Shown: positions 45,049 through 54,577, counted from the first letter of the stretch. The stretch: 64,000 nt of DNA from Thermobifida fusca NBRC 14071 = JCM 3263 (GCF_001592045.1 NZ_BCWB01000042.1:1-64000), one strand, 5' to 3'. The notes: generated from the sequence alone by a model not told the origin. Numbers and translations: made by a program.

Positions 45049-46322
45049 TATTCCTCCAGCTCAGGGCGGCGCTCCGGGCCCTTGTCTCGGATGACGTCGA
45101 CGAAGGGGCGGCGGGCGCGGAGGCGCACCTTCACTCCGAGACTACGGCCCAGGAGCATGGCGGCGCTCACGGCGATGGTGACGCTCACCGTTCCGCCGAC
45201 GACCATGCTGACTGCGGGGCCGAACAGGTCGGCGAGCACACCGACGATAGGCGCGCCGATGGGGGCGACCCCCAGGAACACCAGCATGTACATCGCCATG
45301 ACGCGGCCGCGCATCTGCGGTTCCACGTTCAACTGGAAGTAGGCGTTCATAGAGGTGGTGAAGGTCATAAAGCAGATGCCCATGGGCACCAGGGCGACGA
45401 GCAGCGCCGTGTAGCCGGGCATGAGCCCGGCGACGACCTGGAGGACGCCGAACAGGAGCGCCCCGATGAGCACGGTGCGCAGCCGGGGTGCTTCGCGCCG
45501 CGCCGCGATGAGCGCGCCCGTGAAGGAGCCGAGGGCGAGGAATGTCGCGGCCAGCCCGAACGCCTCAGAGCCCGCCTGGAAGACGTTGTTGACCATGAGG
45601 GCGAGCTGGTTCTGCACGTTGGAGCCGAACAGTTGCACGAAGGCGACTGTGGCGAGCAGCAGGAGCAGGTCCCGGCGTCCGGCTACGTAGCGGATCCCTT
45701 GCCGGACTTGCCCCTTGGAGCGCGGCGCGAGCTCGCTGACGTGGAGTTCGCTGGGGCGCATCATGAGCAATCCAGTAATGACCCCGGCGAACGAGACCGC
45801 GTTGATGAGGAAGACCGGCCCGGTGCCGATAAGGCCGATGAGGATGCCTGCGGCGGCGGGGCCGACCACGCGGCCCAGTTGGAAGCTGGCACTGTTCAAC
45901 GCCACCGCATTGGGAAGATCCTCGCGTCCCACCATTTCGACCACGAAGCTCTGCCGGGCCGGGCTGTCCACGACGGTGACCAGGCCGAGTCCGAGGGCGA
46001 ACAGGTAGACGTGCCACACCTGGGCCGTGCCGAACGTCACCAGCAGGCCCAAGCCCAGGGAGAGCAGGCCCATCATGCTCTGGCTCGTGATAAGCAGCCG
46101 CCGCTTGGACATCCGGTCGGCGAGTGCACCGCCCCACAGGCCGAACAGGAGCGTGGGAAGGAATTGCAGGGCGGTGGCGACTCCGAGCGCGATCCCGCTA
46201 CCGCCGCTCAGTTGCAGGACCAGCCACTCTTGGGCGATGCGCTGCATCCAGGTGCCCGGGTTGGAGATCACCTGGCCCAGCGCGAAGAGGCGGTAGTTGC
46301 GGTTGGCCAGCGACCGGAACAT
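45048..46322 (-). CDS. MFS transporter (DHA3-like exporter); true start probably further upstream
   Basis: The product is 424 residues from ATG 46322, with about 12 membrane spans and the MFS loop GGALADRMSKRRLL. It resembles the enterobactin/macrolide exporter-like DHA3 group. This ATG lacks a ribosome binding site. The reading frame continues upstream without ATG, GTG or TTG for 32 codons, to an ATC at 46418 that sits 9 bases after a strong GGAGGAG (46434-46428). Translation may therefore begin at that ATC. The gene lies just downstream of a MarR-type regulator, implying efflux induced by a small molecule. Confidence 0.85.
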   Translation of the reverse strand: MFRSLANRNYRLFALGQVISNPGTWMQRIAQEWLVLQLSGGSGIALGVATALQFLPTLLFGLWGGALADRMSKRRLLITSQSMMGLLSLGLGLLVTFGTAQVWHVYLFALGLGLVTVVDSPARQSFVVEMVGREDLPNAVALNSASFQLGRVVGPAAAGILIGLIGTGPVFLINAVSFAGVITGLLMMRPSELHVSELAPRSKGQVRQGIRYVAGRRDLLLLLATVAFVQLFGSNVQNQLALMVNNVFQAGSEAFGLAATFLALGSFTGALIAARREAPRLRTVLIGALLFGVLQVVAGLMPGYTALLVALVPMGICFMTFTTSMNAYFQLNVEPQMRGRVMAMYMLVFLGVAPIGAPIVGVLADLFGPAVSMVVGGTVSVTIAVSAAMLLGRSLGVKVRLRARRPFVDVIRDKGPERRPELEE

Positions 46323-46460
46323 GCTGGGACGGTTTTTGGACTGTGCGGGTTCTGCCGAGTCTGCGGACTGCTCGTCCGCTGTTACGCGACGATCCGAACG
46401 CGGTGTTGTGCTGCTGATAGCGACTCGCTCCTCCGGGTTGTCACCCTCCCGCCGCCCAGG

Positions 46461-46916
46461 TCACGACTGGCTCAACCGGTCCATGATCTCCGCTGCCCGC
46501 CTGAGGACCTCCTTGTCCTCGTGGCTCAGTTCTGCAAGCTGCCGGGTGAGCCACGCTTCCCGGCGCTGGTGGTCGGCTTGGACGAGCTGGATGCCTTCCT
46601 CGGTGATCTCCACCAACTGCTGGCGGCCGTCGTCGGGGTGACGCCTACGGCGGACCAGGCCGCGCTCTTCAAGCGCGGCGATGATGCGGGTCATCGACGG
46701 CGGCTGCACTTTTTCGTGGTCGGCGAGCGCGCCAGGAGTCATCGTCCCGTGTCGCGCCAGCGTGAAGAGCGCTGATCCCTGTCCCAGGGACAGGGAGGAG
46801 TCGGGCCGTTGGGCACGGAGCCGTCGGGCGAGCCGCCCCACGGCCATACGGAGCGCTGCGGCCAGGCTCGCGTCAGTGCTGGCTGGCGTGGATGGGTGAG
46901 GCTGATTCATTAGCAT
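46461..46916 (-). CDS. MarR-family transcriptional regulator
   Basis: This 151-residue winged-helix regulator has LSLGQGSALFTLARHGTMTPGALAD, the recognition region VQPPSMTRIIAALEERGLV and the wing RRRHPDDGRQQLVEIT. It is the first gene of the operon with the MFS exporter and thpR. An inverted repeat overlaps its start codons, so it probably represses the operon and releases when a ligand binds. ATG 46910 is an alternative to 46916. Confidence 0.92.
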   Translation of the reverse strand: MLMNQPHPSTPASTDASLAAALRMAVGRLARRLRAQRPDSSLSLGQGSALFTLARHGTMTPGALADHEKVQPPSMTRIIAALEERGLVRRRRHPDDGRQQLVEITEEGIQLVQADHQRREAWLTRQLAELSHEDKEVLRRAAEIMDRLSQS

Positions 46917-46935
46917 GACTCATTACTCTTGCTAA
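46910..46935. promoter_or_regulatory. Candidate MarR operator over the marR start
   Basis: TTAGCA (46910-46915) and TGCTAA (46930-46935) form a 6-bp inverted repeat with 14 bases between, in an AT-rich patch that covers the marR translation start. The position fits autorepression. Confidence 0.55.
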
Positions 46936-47009
46936 CAATATCCCGGGAGGGAAGATTCCCTGGGATTTTCCCGGGTAACGCCACTCACACAAAGTGTGCG
47001 TACAAGTAC

Positions 47010-47038
47010 GGCGTCCCATCCCGACGGAATGGGACGCC
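47010..47038 (-). terminator. Terminator after the NCS2 permease gene
   Basis: A perfect 10-bp stem GGCGTCCCAT / ATGGGACGCC with a 9-base loop lies 18 bases beyond the permease stop on the minus strand. Confidence 0.7.
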
Positions 47039-47055
47039 GAAGCGGACTTGCGGGC

Positions 47056-48537
47056 TTAGCCGAGCAGCGCCTGGATGGGCGCCTCAGCGAAGTGGATCAG
47101 GAAGACGAGGGAGATCAGCAGCATGAGCGGGTGCACGTCACGCCACCGGCCCTGAGCCGTCCGCACGATGGTGTAGGCGATGAACGCGACCCCGATACCG
47201 TTGGCGATCGAATATGTGTAGGGCATGATCACGATGGCCAGGAAGGCCGGGATCCCGATCCCCAGGTCCGTGAAGTCGACCTTGGTGATCTGGGTCATCA
47301 TCAGGAAGCCCACCGCGACCAGCACCGGGGTGGCCGCCTCAGCCGGCACGAGGACCGCCAGCGGCGTAATGAACATCGCCCCGATGAACAGCAGGCCGGT
47401 GACGATCGGCGCGATACCGGTCCGCGCGCCTTCCCCGACACCCGCGGCAGACTCGGCGTAGGTGGTGGCCACCGACGCCGAAGCAGCACCACCCACGACA
47501 GTGCCGAGCGCGTCGGCGACGAGCACCCCCTGCGAGTTCGGCACGTTGCCGTCCTTGTCGGTGAGCCCCGCCTGGCCGGCGACACCGACCATCGTGCCCA
47601 TGGTGTCGAAGAAGTCCGCCAGCAGCAGGGTGAGCACCAGCATGAGCATGGTGGCGATCCCCACGCCCCGCCAGTCGGCGAGCAGGTTGAACTGGCCGAC
47701 CAGGCTGAGGTCCGGGAGCGACACCAGGTCGTCTGCCGACGTGGGCACCGTGGGGACGTTCAGCGCCCAGCCCAGATCGTTCACCTGGCCCGCCTCATCC
47801 ACCCGCGGCCCCACCTTGGCGAACAGCTCCACCACGATGCCCAGCACCGTGGCGAAGACGATGCCGATCAGCACCGCGCCCTTGACCTGGCGGACCATGA
47901 GGACGATGGTGACCACGAAACCGAGGACGAAGACCAGGATCGGCCACCCGTTCAGCGATCCGCCCACCCCCAACTGGACGGGGGTGCCGTCTCCGGGCCG
48001 CACGAAACCGGCGTTGACGAAACCGATCAGGGCGAGGAACAAGCCCACCCCGACACCGATCGCGCTCTTCAGCGAGGCGGGGACCGCGTTGAAGACCGCC
48101 TTCCGGAACCCGGAAAAGACGAGCAGCAGCATGATGACACCCTCGATCACCACCAGGCCCATAACGTCGGCCCAGGTCATCATGGGTGCCAGCACGTAGG
48201 CGACGATCGCGTTGAGGCCCATGCCCGAGGCGATCGCGAAGGGGTAGCGGCTGATGACACCCATCAGGATGGAGGAGACCGCGGCGACCAGTGCGGTGAC
48301 CGCCGCCACCCGTTCCAAGCCGAGGGTGTCGCCATTGATATCCGGAGCAGTACCGATGATCAGCGGGTTGACCACGACGATGTAGGCCATCGCGAAGAAC
48401 GTGGCCAGCCCGCCGCGGATCTCACGAGCAAAGTTCGAGCCGCGCGCGGTGACATGGAAATAGCGGTCGAGCGCGGCAGCAAAACCGGTGCGCTTCGTGG
48501 GCGGCACCGGCGCAACTGGGGTAGAGGACTCACTCAC
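47056..48537 (-). CDS. NCS2-family purine permease (AzgA-like)
   Basis: This 493-residue transporter has about 12-14 hydrophobic segments. AzgA-type motifs include LDRYFHVTARGSNFAREIRGGLATF at the start, AIASGMGLNAIVAYVLAP, FRKAVFNAVPASLKSAIGVGVGLF and TVVGGAASASVATTYAESAAGV. AzgA-type NCS2 proteins import adenine, guanine or hypoxanthine with protons. I looked for a purine riboswitch in the 128-base upstream gap and found none. The gene is divergent from DUF2530. Confidence 0.92.
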   Translation of the reverse strand: MSESSTPVAPVPPTKRTGFAAALDRYFHVTARGSNFAREIRGGLATFFAMAYIVVVNPLIIGTAPDINGDTLGLERVAAVTALVAAVSSILMGVISRYPFAIASGMGLNAIVAYVLAPMMTWADVMGLVVIEGVIMLLLVFSGFRKAVFNAVPASLKSAIGVGVGLFLALIGFVNAGFVRPGDGTPVQLGVGGSLNGWPILVFVLGFVVTIVLMVRQVKGAVLIGIVFATVLGIVVELFAKVGPRVDEAGQVNDLGWALNVPTVPTSADDLVSLPDLSLVGQFNLLADWRGVGIATMLMLVLTLLLADFFDTMGTMVGVAGQAGLTDKDGNVPNSQGVLVADALGTVVGGAASASVATTYAESAAGVGEGARTGIAPIVTGLLFIGAMFITPLAVLVPAEAATPVLVAVGFLMMTQITKVDFTDLGIGIPAFLAIVIMPYTYSIANGIGVAFIAYTIVRTAQGRWRDVHPLMLLISLVFLIHFAEAPIQALLG

Positions 48538-48665
48538 TCGGTCTAATTTGACAGAGCCTGATCACGGGCAAACATCAGATCCGTTCCGAGTTCTCACACG
48601 TCAGCAGGGTCACTGGACAGTCGGCGCTCGGCGGCCCCACCGCGCGGATCGTCTAGCCTGAAAGT

Positions 48666-49010
48666 GTGCGTAAACCCCGGCAGCCCGACCCTGAGGTCCA
48701 CGAATCCGACTACCGCATCCCCGCGGCGGTAGGCACCGCAGCATGGACCATCGCCTTGATCGTCCTTCTCCTCCAAGGGGACCGGATTCCTGAGGACAGC
48801 CGGTGGTGGATCTGGGTCTGCGTGACCGGGATCGCCCTGGGAGTGTTCGGTTTCTGGTACGTCCCCCGCCTGCTACGCAGCCGCGCCGAAGCCGAAGAGC
48901 GGCGCCGGGCCCAGCGCGCCGCGTCCGGTTCCGACCGTTCCTCCTCGCCCCCGTCTGACTCCGCGTCCGACCCGGCGACCGGGAAAGTTTCCCGACAGTC
49001 CCGCCCTTGA
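48666..49010 (+). CDS. DUF2530 family membrane protein
   Basis: This 114-residue protein from GTG 48666 has two membrane spans (AAVGTAAWTIALIVLLL and WWIWVCVTGIALGVFGFW) and a charged Ser/Arg-rich tail (RSRAEAEERRRAQRAASG). The topology and the PRLLRSRAEAEERRR segment match DUF2530, a small actinobacterial family of unknown function. It ends 38 bases before the methyltransferase gene. Confidence 0.8.
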   Translation: MRKPRQPDPEVHESDYRIPAAVGTAAWTIALIVLLLQGDRIPEDSRWWIWVCVTGIALGVFGFWYVPRLLRSRAEAEERRRAQRAASGSDRSSSPPSDSASDPATGKVSRQSRP

Positions 49011-49048
49011 GCCGCGCCGTTTCGGGGAATGTCCCCGATAATGAACGG

Positions 49049-50533
49049 GTGTCCGAAACGTTCCGCCCGTTTCCACCGCACCTCGCTGACCGGCTCCGCC
49101 ACGCCCTGCTCGACGCCGACTACACCGTCTCCGGTGTCCGCGACCGCCTCGGCGACATCGCGGCGCGAGCCCTCGCCCGGGAACAAGTGGTTCCCGCCCT
49201 GCGCGCTACCGGTGGAGAAGAACGGCTCGGCCTGCTGTTGCGCCTGTGGTGGCTCGGCGAAGCGGTACCGCAGACCGCGTTGCGCTCCCTGCCGCTCACC
49301 GACCTCGCTGAGGCGGGCCTGTTGACGATCCGCGACGGCCAAGCCCGCGCCCTCGTGCAGATCAAACCGTGGGAACTCGCCGACGGCCGCCCCTACTACA
49401 CCGTCTCCGACCTGACCGTGCGCCCCGGGGAGGGGCAGCCGCGCCCCGACCACGTCGTCGGCGCAGGCGGCGCCTCGGCAACCCTCGCCCAGCTCATCGT
49501 GGACGGTCCAGTCGAACGCGCCCTCGACCTGGGCTCCGGCTGCGGCGTGCAATCGCTGCACTTGGCGGAACGCGCCACCCGGGTCTGCGCCACCGACGTC
49601 AACCCGCGCGCCCTGTGGATGACCCGGCTGAGCTGCGCCCTCTCCGGGGTGGACAATGTCGAAACCCGGCAAGGGTCGCTGTACGAGCCGGTGCAGGGAG
49701 AACGGTTCGACCTCATCGTCTCCAACCCGCCGTTCGTGATCACCCCGGATACGGCCCGCTACACCTACCGGGAATCGGACCTGCCCGGCGACGCGGTGTG
49801 CGCCGCCCTCGTCTCCGCTGCCCCCGCGCACCTCACGGAAGGCGGCTGGTGCCAGTTGCTCGCCAACTGGCTGCACGTGGACGGAGAAGACTGGCGGGAC
49901 CGGGTCGGCGGCTGGGTCGAAGGGACCGGCTGCTCCGGCTGGGTGGTGCAGCGCGACGTCCAAGACCCTGCCGAATACGTGGAACTGTGGCTGCGCGACT
50001 CCTGCGAAGCGGGCAGCCCTGAATACGCCCAGCGCTACGACGCCTGGCTCGACTACTTCGAGCGGGAAGGCGTCAAAGGCATCGGCTTCGGGTGGATCTG
50101 CCTGCGCAACGACGCCGCCCAGGACGCCACCGTGCGCGTGGAGGAGCTGCGGCACGAAATCGACCAGCCGGTGGGCCCCTACCTGCCGGACGTGGTGGAC
50201 GGGGCGATGAGTGCGCACCGCCTCACCGACGCAGCCCTGCTGGCGGCCCGCGTCGCCCTTGCCCCCGGGGTGCGGGAGGAGCGGATCAGCGTCCCGGGTG
50301 CGCCCGACCCGGAACGGATCCTGCTCCGCCAGACTCAAGGCCTGCGCAGAGTAGCCCAAGTGGGGACGGTTGAGGCCGCGCTCGCTGGGGTATGCGACGG
50401 CACAATCCCGGTGGGACCGCTCCTGGACGCGATCGCGGAACTGATCGGTCAGGATCCAGCGGTGCTGCGGGAGCGGACCCCGGCGTCGTTGCGTGGGCTC
50501 ATCGCGGAAGGCTTTTTCCGAGTAGCCCGATGA
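49049..50533 (+). CDS. Class I SAM-dependent methyltransferase, RsmC/RlmG-like
   Basis: The product is 494 residues from GTG 49049 (MSETFRPFPPHLADRLR); the open frame continues to 49007 without a better start. The N-terminal 150 residues form a substrate domain. The methyltransferase core has motif I ALDLGSGCGVQSLHLAE, acidic strand end CATDVNPRA, and the NPPF motif in FDLIVSNPPFVITPDTARY. NPPF enzymes methylate exocyclic amines in RNA, DNA or protein glutamine. The C-terminal half is a second domain of unknown role. The target is probably rRNA or a ribosome-linked protein (inference). Confidence 0.85.
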   Translation: MSETFRPFPPHLADRLRHALLDADYTVSGVRDRLGDIAARALAREQVVPALRATGGEERLGLLLRLWWLGEAVPQTALRSLPLTDLAEAGLLTIRDGQARALVQIKPWELADGRPYYTVSDLTVRPGEGQPRPDHVVGAGGASATLAQLIVDGPVERALDLGSGCGVQSLHLAERATRVCATDVNPRALWMTRLSCALSGVDNVETRQGSLYEPVQGERFDLIVSNPPFVITPDTARYTYRESDLPGDAVCAALVSAAPAHLTEGGWCQLLANWLHVDGEDWRDRVGGWVEGTGCSGWVVQRDVQDPAEYVELWLRDSCEAGSPEYAQRYDAWLDYFEREGVKGIGFGWICLRNDAAQDATVRVEELRHEIDQPVGPYLPDVVDGAMSAHRLTDAALLAARVALAPGVREERISVPGAPDPERILLRQTQGLRRVAQVGTVEAALAGVCDGTIPVGPLLDAIAELIGQDPAVLRERTPASLRGLIAEGFFRVAR

Positions 50534-50576
50534 TCTTAGCTATTCCGGGCTCTCTCCCGCCTCCGGAGGCCCGAAG

Positions 50577-53500
50577 ATGTCACGATCGTCGCGGAGTGTT
50601 TCTGGGATGACGCACACTATGGCCGACCCGTTCGGCGTCGCCGACCTGCGCGCGCGGATCCTCGACAGCTGGGCTGCTTCCCCCGCGCGCTTCCGGGAAG
50701 ACGCCAACGCTGAAGACGACTACGCCCTCGGCGGCTACCGCAACCGTGTCGTCGTGGAACTGGCGCAGAACGCCGCGGACGCCGCCCAGCGCGCCGGCAG
50801 GCGGGGACGCCTCGTTCTGCGGCTCCGCGGCCGAGAGTTCACCGCCGCGAACACCGGTGCCCCGCTCACCGCCGAAGGCGTGGAGTCCCTGTCCACGCTG
50901 CGTGCCTCCGCGAAACGCGACGCCGCTGCGGTGGGCCGCTTCGGGGTCGGCTTCACCGCGGTCGCCTCGCTCAGCGACGACGTGGTATTTGCGTCCCGGG
51001 ACGGGGCAGTGCGGTGGAACCGCGACCGGGCCGCCGCCCTCGTCCACGACGAGCTCATCGCCACGGGCCGGGCCCACCCGAAACTCGCGGAAGAACTGGC
51101 CCGCCGCGACAACCGGGTGCCGCTGCTGCGGCTGCCGTTCGCCGACCGCACCCGCCCGCCCGACGGTTTCGACAGCGCAGTCATCCTGCAGCTCCGCGAC
51201 GCGGACGCTGGCGCCCGTCTGGCCCTGCAGCTCGCGGAGACCGGCCAAGCGCTGCTGTTGGCCCTCCCATGGCTCGCCGAAATCACCATCGACACGGACA
51301 GCCACGTCCGTTCTCTCCGCTCCACCTGGGAGCCCGACGGCACGGTCACCATCCGCAGCAGCGATGCCTCGGGGGACCACGTCACCCGCTGGTCCACGGT
51401 GACCAGGTCCGGACAGTTCACCGAGGCAGACCTCGCCGACCGGCCCGTCGAAGAACGCGAACGCCGCGACTGGTCGCTGACCTGGGCAGTGGCGCTCGAC
51501 CCGGCCAGCGGGGCAGCCGTGCTGCCCCCAGACGTGCCCCGGGTCGTGCACGCGCCCACTCCCAGCGACGACGAACTCCACGTCCCCGCCCTGCTGATCG
51601 GCACTTTCCCGCTGTCCCCCGACCGTCGCCGGATCGCTTTCGGCCCGGCCACCGACGTGCTGCTCGACGCGGCTGCCGACGCCTACACCGAGCTGCTGCG
51701 CCGCATAGCCGCCCCCGCCACCTGGGACCTGATTCCGCTGGAGCGGCTCAGCGGCGACGAATTCGACGCCCGGTTCCGGGCCCGGGTCGCGGCACTCCTG
51801 CCGGACCTTCCGTTCCTGCAGACCGTCACCGGAGTCTCCCTCAGCCCTCGCGACGCGGTGCTCGTCGAAGGAGGCGACACCCTGCTGGACGTGCTGGACG
51901 GCCTGGTGCCGAACGCGCTGCCCGGCGACACCGACCTGCACCACCCCGGGGTGCGCGCCCTGCAACTGCGCCGAGTCTCGCTTGCCGACCTGGCCGACCT
52001 GCTCACCGGGGTCGACCGGGAACCCGCCTGGTGGGCGCGCCTGTACGCGGCGCTGCGCGCGGTCGGACAGCGCGGCGCCGCCCTGGACAACCTGGGGGCG
52101 CTGCCGGTGCCGCTGTGGGACGGACGGCTGGTACGCGGGCCCCGGGGCCTGCTGCTGCCCACGGGGGAGGCGTTCACCTCAGGCATCCTGGACGCTACGG
52201 CCCTCGAACCGCTGGGCTTGCGGATCGTGCACCCGGAAGCGGTCGACCCGCTGCTCGTCCGCCTGGGAGCGGTAGAAGCCAACGAACGCGCCATCCTCAC
52301 CGACCCGATGACCCGGGCCGCCGTAGAGAACTCGCTGGACGCCAACGACCCGGACCTGATCGCCCGGGCCGTCCTCGAACTGGTCGCGGCCTCCGGGGTG
52401 ACGGTCGCTGACGAGCCGTGGCTGGCAGAGCTGGCGCTGCGGGACGCGGACGGCGACTATGCGCCCGCCGCCGAACTCCTGCACCCGGACAGCCCGCTCG
52501 TGGACATCTTCACCGACGACGCCCCCTTCGGGGTGCTCGCCGCCGACCTGGCGGAGGCGTACGACACGGAGACGCTGGAGTCGGTGGGGGTGATGCGGCT
52601 CTTCACTGTCCACCGCGCCCACGACGTGACCTTGGGCGCCGGGCTGGAAGACAGCCTCGACGACCTCCCACTCGACGGCGTGGACGAATGGGCGGCCGCC
52701 GTGTCGGCCCTGCTCGGCGACCCTGAACTCCCCCCGGTCGTCCCCGAGTTCGTGGGAGTCCGCGACTTGGAGTTCGTGCGGGAAGACCGCTGGCCCCAAG
52801 CCCTGGAACTCCTGTCCGCTCCCGGACCGCGCGCCGCCATCGTCGAACCCACCCGAGTGTTCACCGGGGACGGCCGGGTTGTGGACGTGCCCTCCTACAC
52901 GGCATGGTGGCTGCGCACCGGTGCGCTGCTCGGCGACCGCACCCCCAGCGAGCTGCGCACCGCCGACGCGGACCCCGCCCTCACCGGCCTCTACGACGAG
53001 CTCCCCGTGGACGTGGACCCGGAGTTCGCCCGCGCCCTGGGAGTGCGTTCCCGCCTAGACGACCTGCTCGCCGACCCGGACGGCCCTGACGACCTCCTGG
53101 AGCGCCTGGGCGATCCGGACCGCCACATCTCCCGCGCTGAGCTGCGCCGGCTGTGGGCGGCGCTGGCCGACGTCCCCCCGGACCGGGTCACGCCCCCGGA
53201 TCGGGTGCGCGCGGTGCACGGCGGCTCCGTGGTGGTAGCCGACGCCGAAGAAACCGTGGTCGTGGACGCCCCGGACCTGCTGCCGCTGCTCGCAGACCGT
53301 CCCGTAATCCTGGCCCCGGTCGACCGTGCCGTGGACCTCGCCGACGTTCTCGACCTCGACCTGGCCTCCGAAGTGGTGGCAGGCCGGGTCACCTCGACTG
53401 GGGAGGCCCGCCCTGTTCCTGAAGAGGTGCGGGCGTTCCTCGGCACAGTGCCGTTGACCTACCTGCACCACGGCGAGTTGCTGGTGGACGGGGCGGCCGT

Positions 53501-53666
53501 GGAGTGGCGCTGCACGTCCGGCCAACTGCACGCCGCCACGTCAGACGGGCTGGCCCGCGCCCTGTGCTGGGCGACCGGCCAGTGGCCGCGCCGCCACCTG
53601 GTCGCGGCGCTGCTGCGCGACCCGCAGTCTCTGCCGCTGCTGCACGCCGAAGCCGACCTGGAGTGA
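50577..53666 (+). CDS. Large sacsin-like GHKL ATPase domain protein
   Basis: The product is 1029 residues from ATG 50577, which has GGAGG 7 bases upstream; ATG 50607 and 50619 lie in frame but have poorer sites. The N-terminal about 300 residues are a GHKL ATPase of the Hsp90/sacsin type: N-box VVVELAQNAADAAQRAG, ANTGAPLTAEGVESL, and the lid GRFGVGFTAVASL. The remaining 700 residues are Asp/Leu/Val-rich with no recognised domain and probably repeat a helical or SIRPT-like fold. Such proteins are conserved in actinomycetes but lack an assigned role. Neighbours are a methyltransferase, AIM24, DUF3027 and a cold-shock protein. Confidence 0.88.
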   Translation: MSRSSRSVSGMTHTMADPFGVADLRARILDSWAASPARFREDANAEDDYALGGYRNRVVVELAQNAADAAQRAGRRGRLVLRLRGREFTAANTGAPLTAEGVESLSTLRASAKRDAAAVGRFGVGFTAVASLSDDVVFASRDGAVRWNRDRAAALVHDELIATGRAHPKLAEELARRDNRVPLLRLPFADRTRPPDGFDSAVILQLRDADAGARLALQLAETGQALLLALPWLAEITIDTDSHVRSLRSTWEPDGTVTIRSSDASGDHVTRWSTVTRSGQFTEADLADRPVEERERRDWSLTWAVALDPASGAAVLPPDVPRVVHAPTPSDDELHVPALLIGTFPLSPDRRRIAFGPATDVLLDAAADAYTELLRRIAAPATWDLIPLERLSGDEFDARFRARVAALLPDLPFLQTVTGVSLSPRDAVLVEGGDTLLDVLDGLVPNALPGDTDLHHPGVRALQLRRVSLADLADLLTGVDREPAWWARLYAALRAVGQRGAALDNLGALPVPLWDGRLVRGPRGLLLPTGEAFTSGILDATALEPLGLRIVHPEAVDPLLVRLGAVEANERAILTDPMTRAAVENSLDANDPDLIARAVLELVAASGVTVADEPWLAELALRDADGDYAPAAELLHPDSPLVDIFTDDAPFGVLAADLAEAYDTETLESVGVMRLFTVHRAHDVTLGAGLEDSLDDLPLDGVDEWAAAVSALLGDPELPPVVPEFVGVRDLEFVREDRWPQALELLSAPGPRAAIVEPTRVFTGDGRVVDVPSYTAWWLRTGALLGDRTPSELRTADADPALTGLYDELPVDVDPEFARALGVRSRLDDLLADPDGPDDLLERLGDPDRHISRAELRRLWAALADVPPDRVTPPDRVRAVHGGSVVVADAEETVVVDAPDLLPLLADRPVILAPVDRAVDLADVLDLDLASEVVAGRVTSTGEARPVPEEVRAFLGTVPLTYLHHGELLVDGAAVEWRCTSGQLHAATSDGLARALCWATGQWPRRHLVAALLRDPQSLPLLHAEADLE

Positions 53667-53671
53667 CCGGC

Positions 53672-54331
53672 TCACCCCTGCTGCATGGCCCGCACGCCTC
53701 CTTCCGAGGCTTGCACGAGGACGAACCCGCGGCCTTCCAAAGCGAGCTGGAACGCCTCCCCGCTGCCGCGGCCGATCAGCGCCCCCGCTTTGACGGTGCT
53801 GCGCAGGCTGGTGGTGAGCGACGTGGACCAGGCGACCGCGGCTTTGGTGTCCACGAAAGTCATCTGGTCGGCGTTGAGTAGCACCGGGGTGCCGTGGCAG
53901 GCGACCGCGACCCGGCCCCGGCCCCGGAACACCGTGTTGAACAGGCCGCCAGCGATGATGCCCATGCCCCGCACCCGGTGGATGTCCCACTCCAGGCCCG
54001 CTTCGAAAGCGAGCACGTTGTTCCCGTTGACGGTGATCGACTCGTCTTCCAAGTCGAGGATGTGGATCTCCCACGCGTCCCGGGCGAGGAAGACCGTGCC
54101 TTTCCCGAACACGCGCATGAGAGGCAGGCCTTCGCCGGTGAGCATCTTCTTGGTGAACCGGCCGAGCCCCGAGCCCTGGTGGGCGAAGTCGATGTCGCCC
54201 TGGTAGGCCACCATCGTGCCTTTGCGTGCGTAGAACTCCCCGTCGCAGACGACGCGGAGCATCCGGGGGTTCTGCAGCGACATCCCGGGTAGGTCGTTCT
54301 CCTGGGCCTGGTTGAACAGTTCACTCCGCAC
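53672..54331 (-). CDS. AIM24 family protein
   Basis: The product is 219 residues from GTG 54331, chosen because GGAGGAG lies 9 bases upstream; GTG 54349 would place that site inside the gene. The beta-sandwich of the AIM24 family is visible as FYARKGTMVAYQGDIDF, GKGTVFLARDAWEIHIL, GNNVLAFEAGLEWDI and GGLFNTVFRGRGRVAVACHG. In yeast AIM24 acts in mitochondrial organisation; the bacterial role is unknown. The gene converges on the sacsin-like gene with a 5-base gap, so the two share no terminator space. Confidence 0.9.
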   Translation of the reverse strand: MRSELFNQAQENDLPGMSLQNPRMLRVVCDGEFYARKGTMVAYQGDIDFAHQGSGLGRFTKKMLTGEGLPLMRVFGKGTVFLARDAWEIHILDLEDESITVNGNNVLAFEAGLEWDIHRVRGMGIIAGGLFNTVFRGRGRVAVACHGTPVLLNADQMTFVDTKAAVAWSTSLTTSLRSTVKAGALIGRGSGEAFQLALEGRGFVLVQASEGGVRAMQQG

Positions 54332-54577
54332 GCGCTTACTCTCCTCCACGATGGCGGCACCGCCCGCGGTGTTCGCCCTGCGGGCGGCGGCTGCCGGACA
54401 GCCGTCCTTTCCGGCCCGAAGGTAAGGGACACCACGGCCAGCACCGCGTGCCTGCTAGGCGTCCTGCTCCCCCGGACGGGGCCCGTAGCCCTAGTCCTCG
54501 GACGTCCGCGGGCCCGCGGCGGGTTCCCTTGCCTTCAAGGTGAGCGCTAGCGACACCGCGCTGCCGCCGCGGCAGGC

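Noticed and set aside
48538-48665. Purine riboswitch before the NCS2 permease
   Set aside because: None of the conserved purine-aptamer loops could be found on the minus strand of this 128-base gap.
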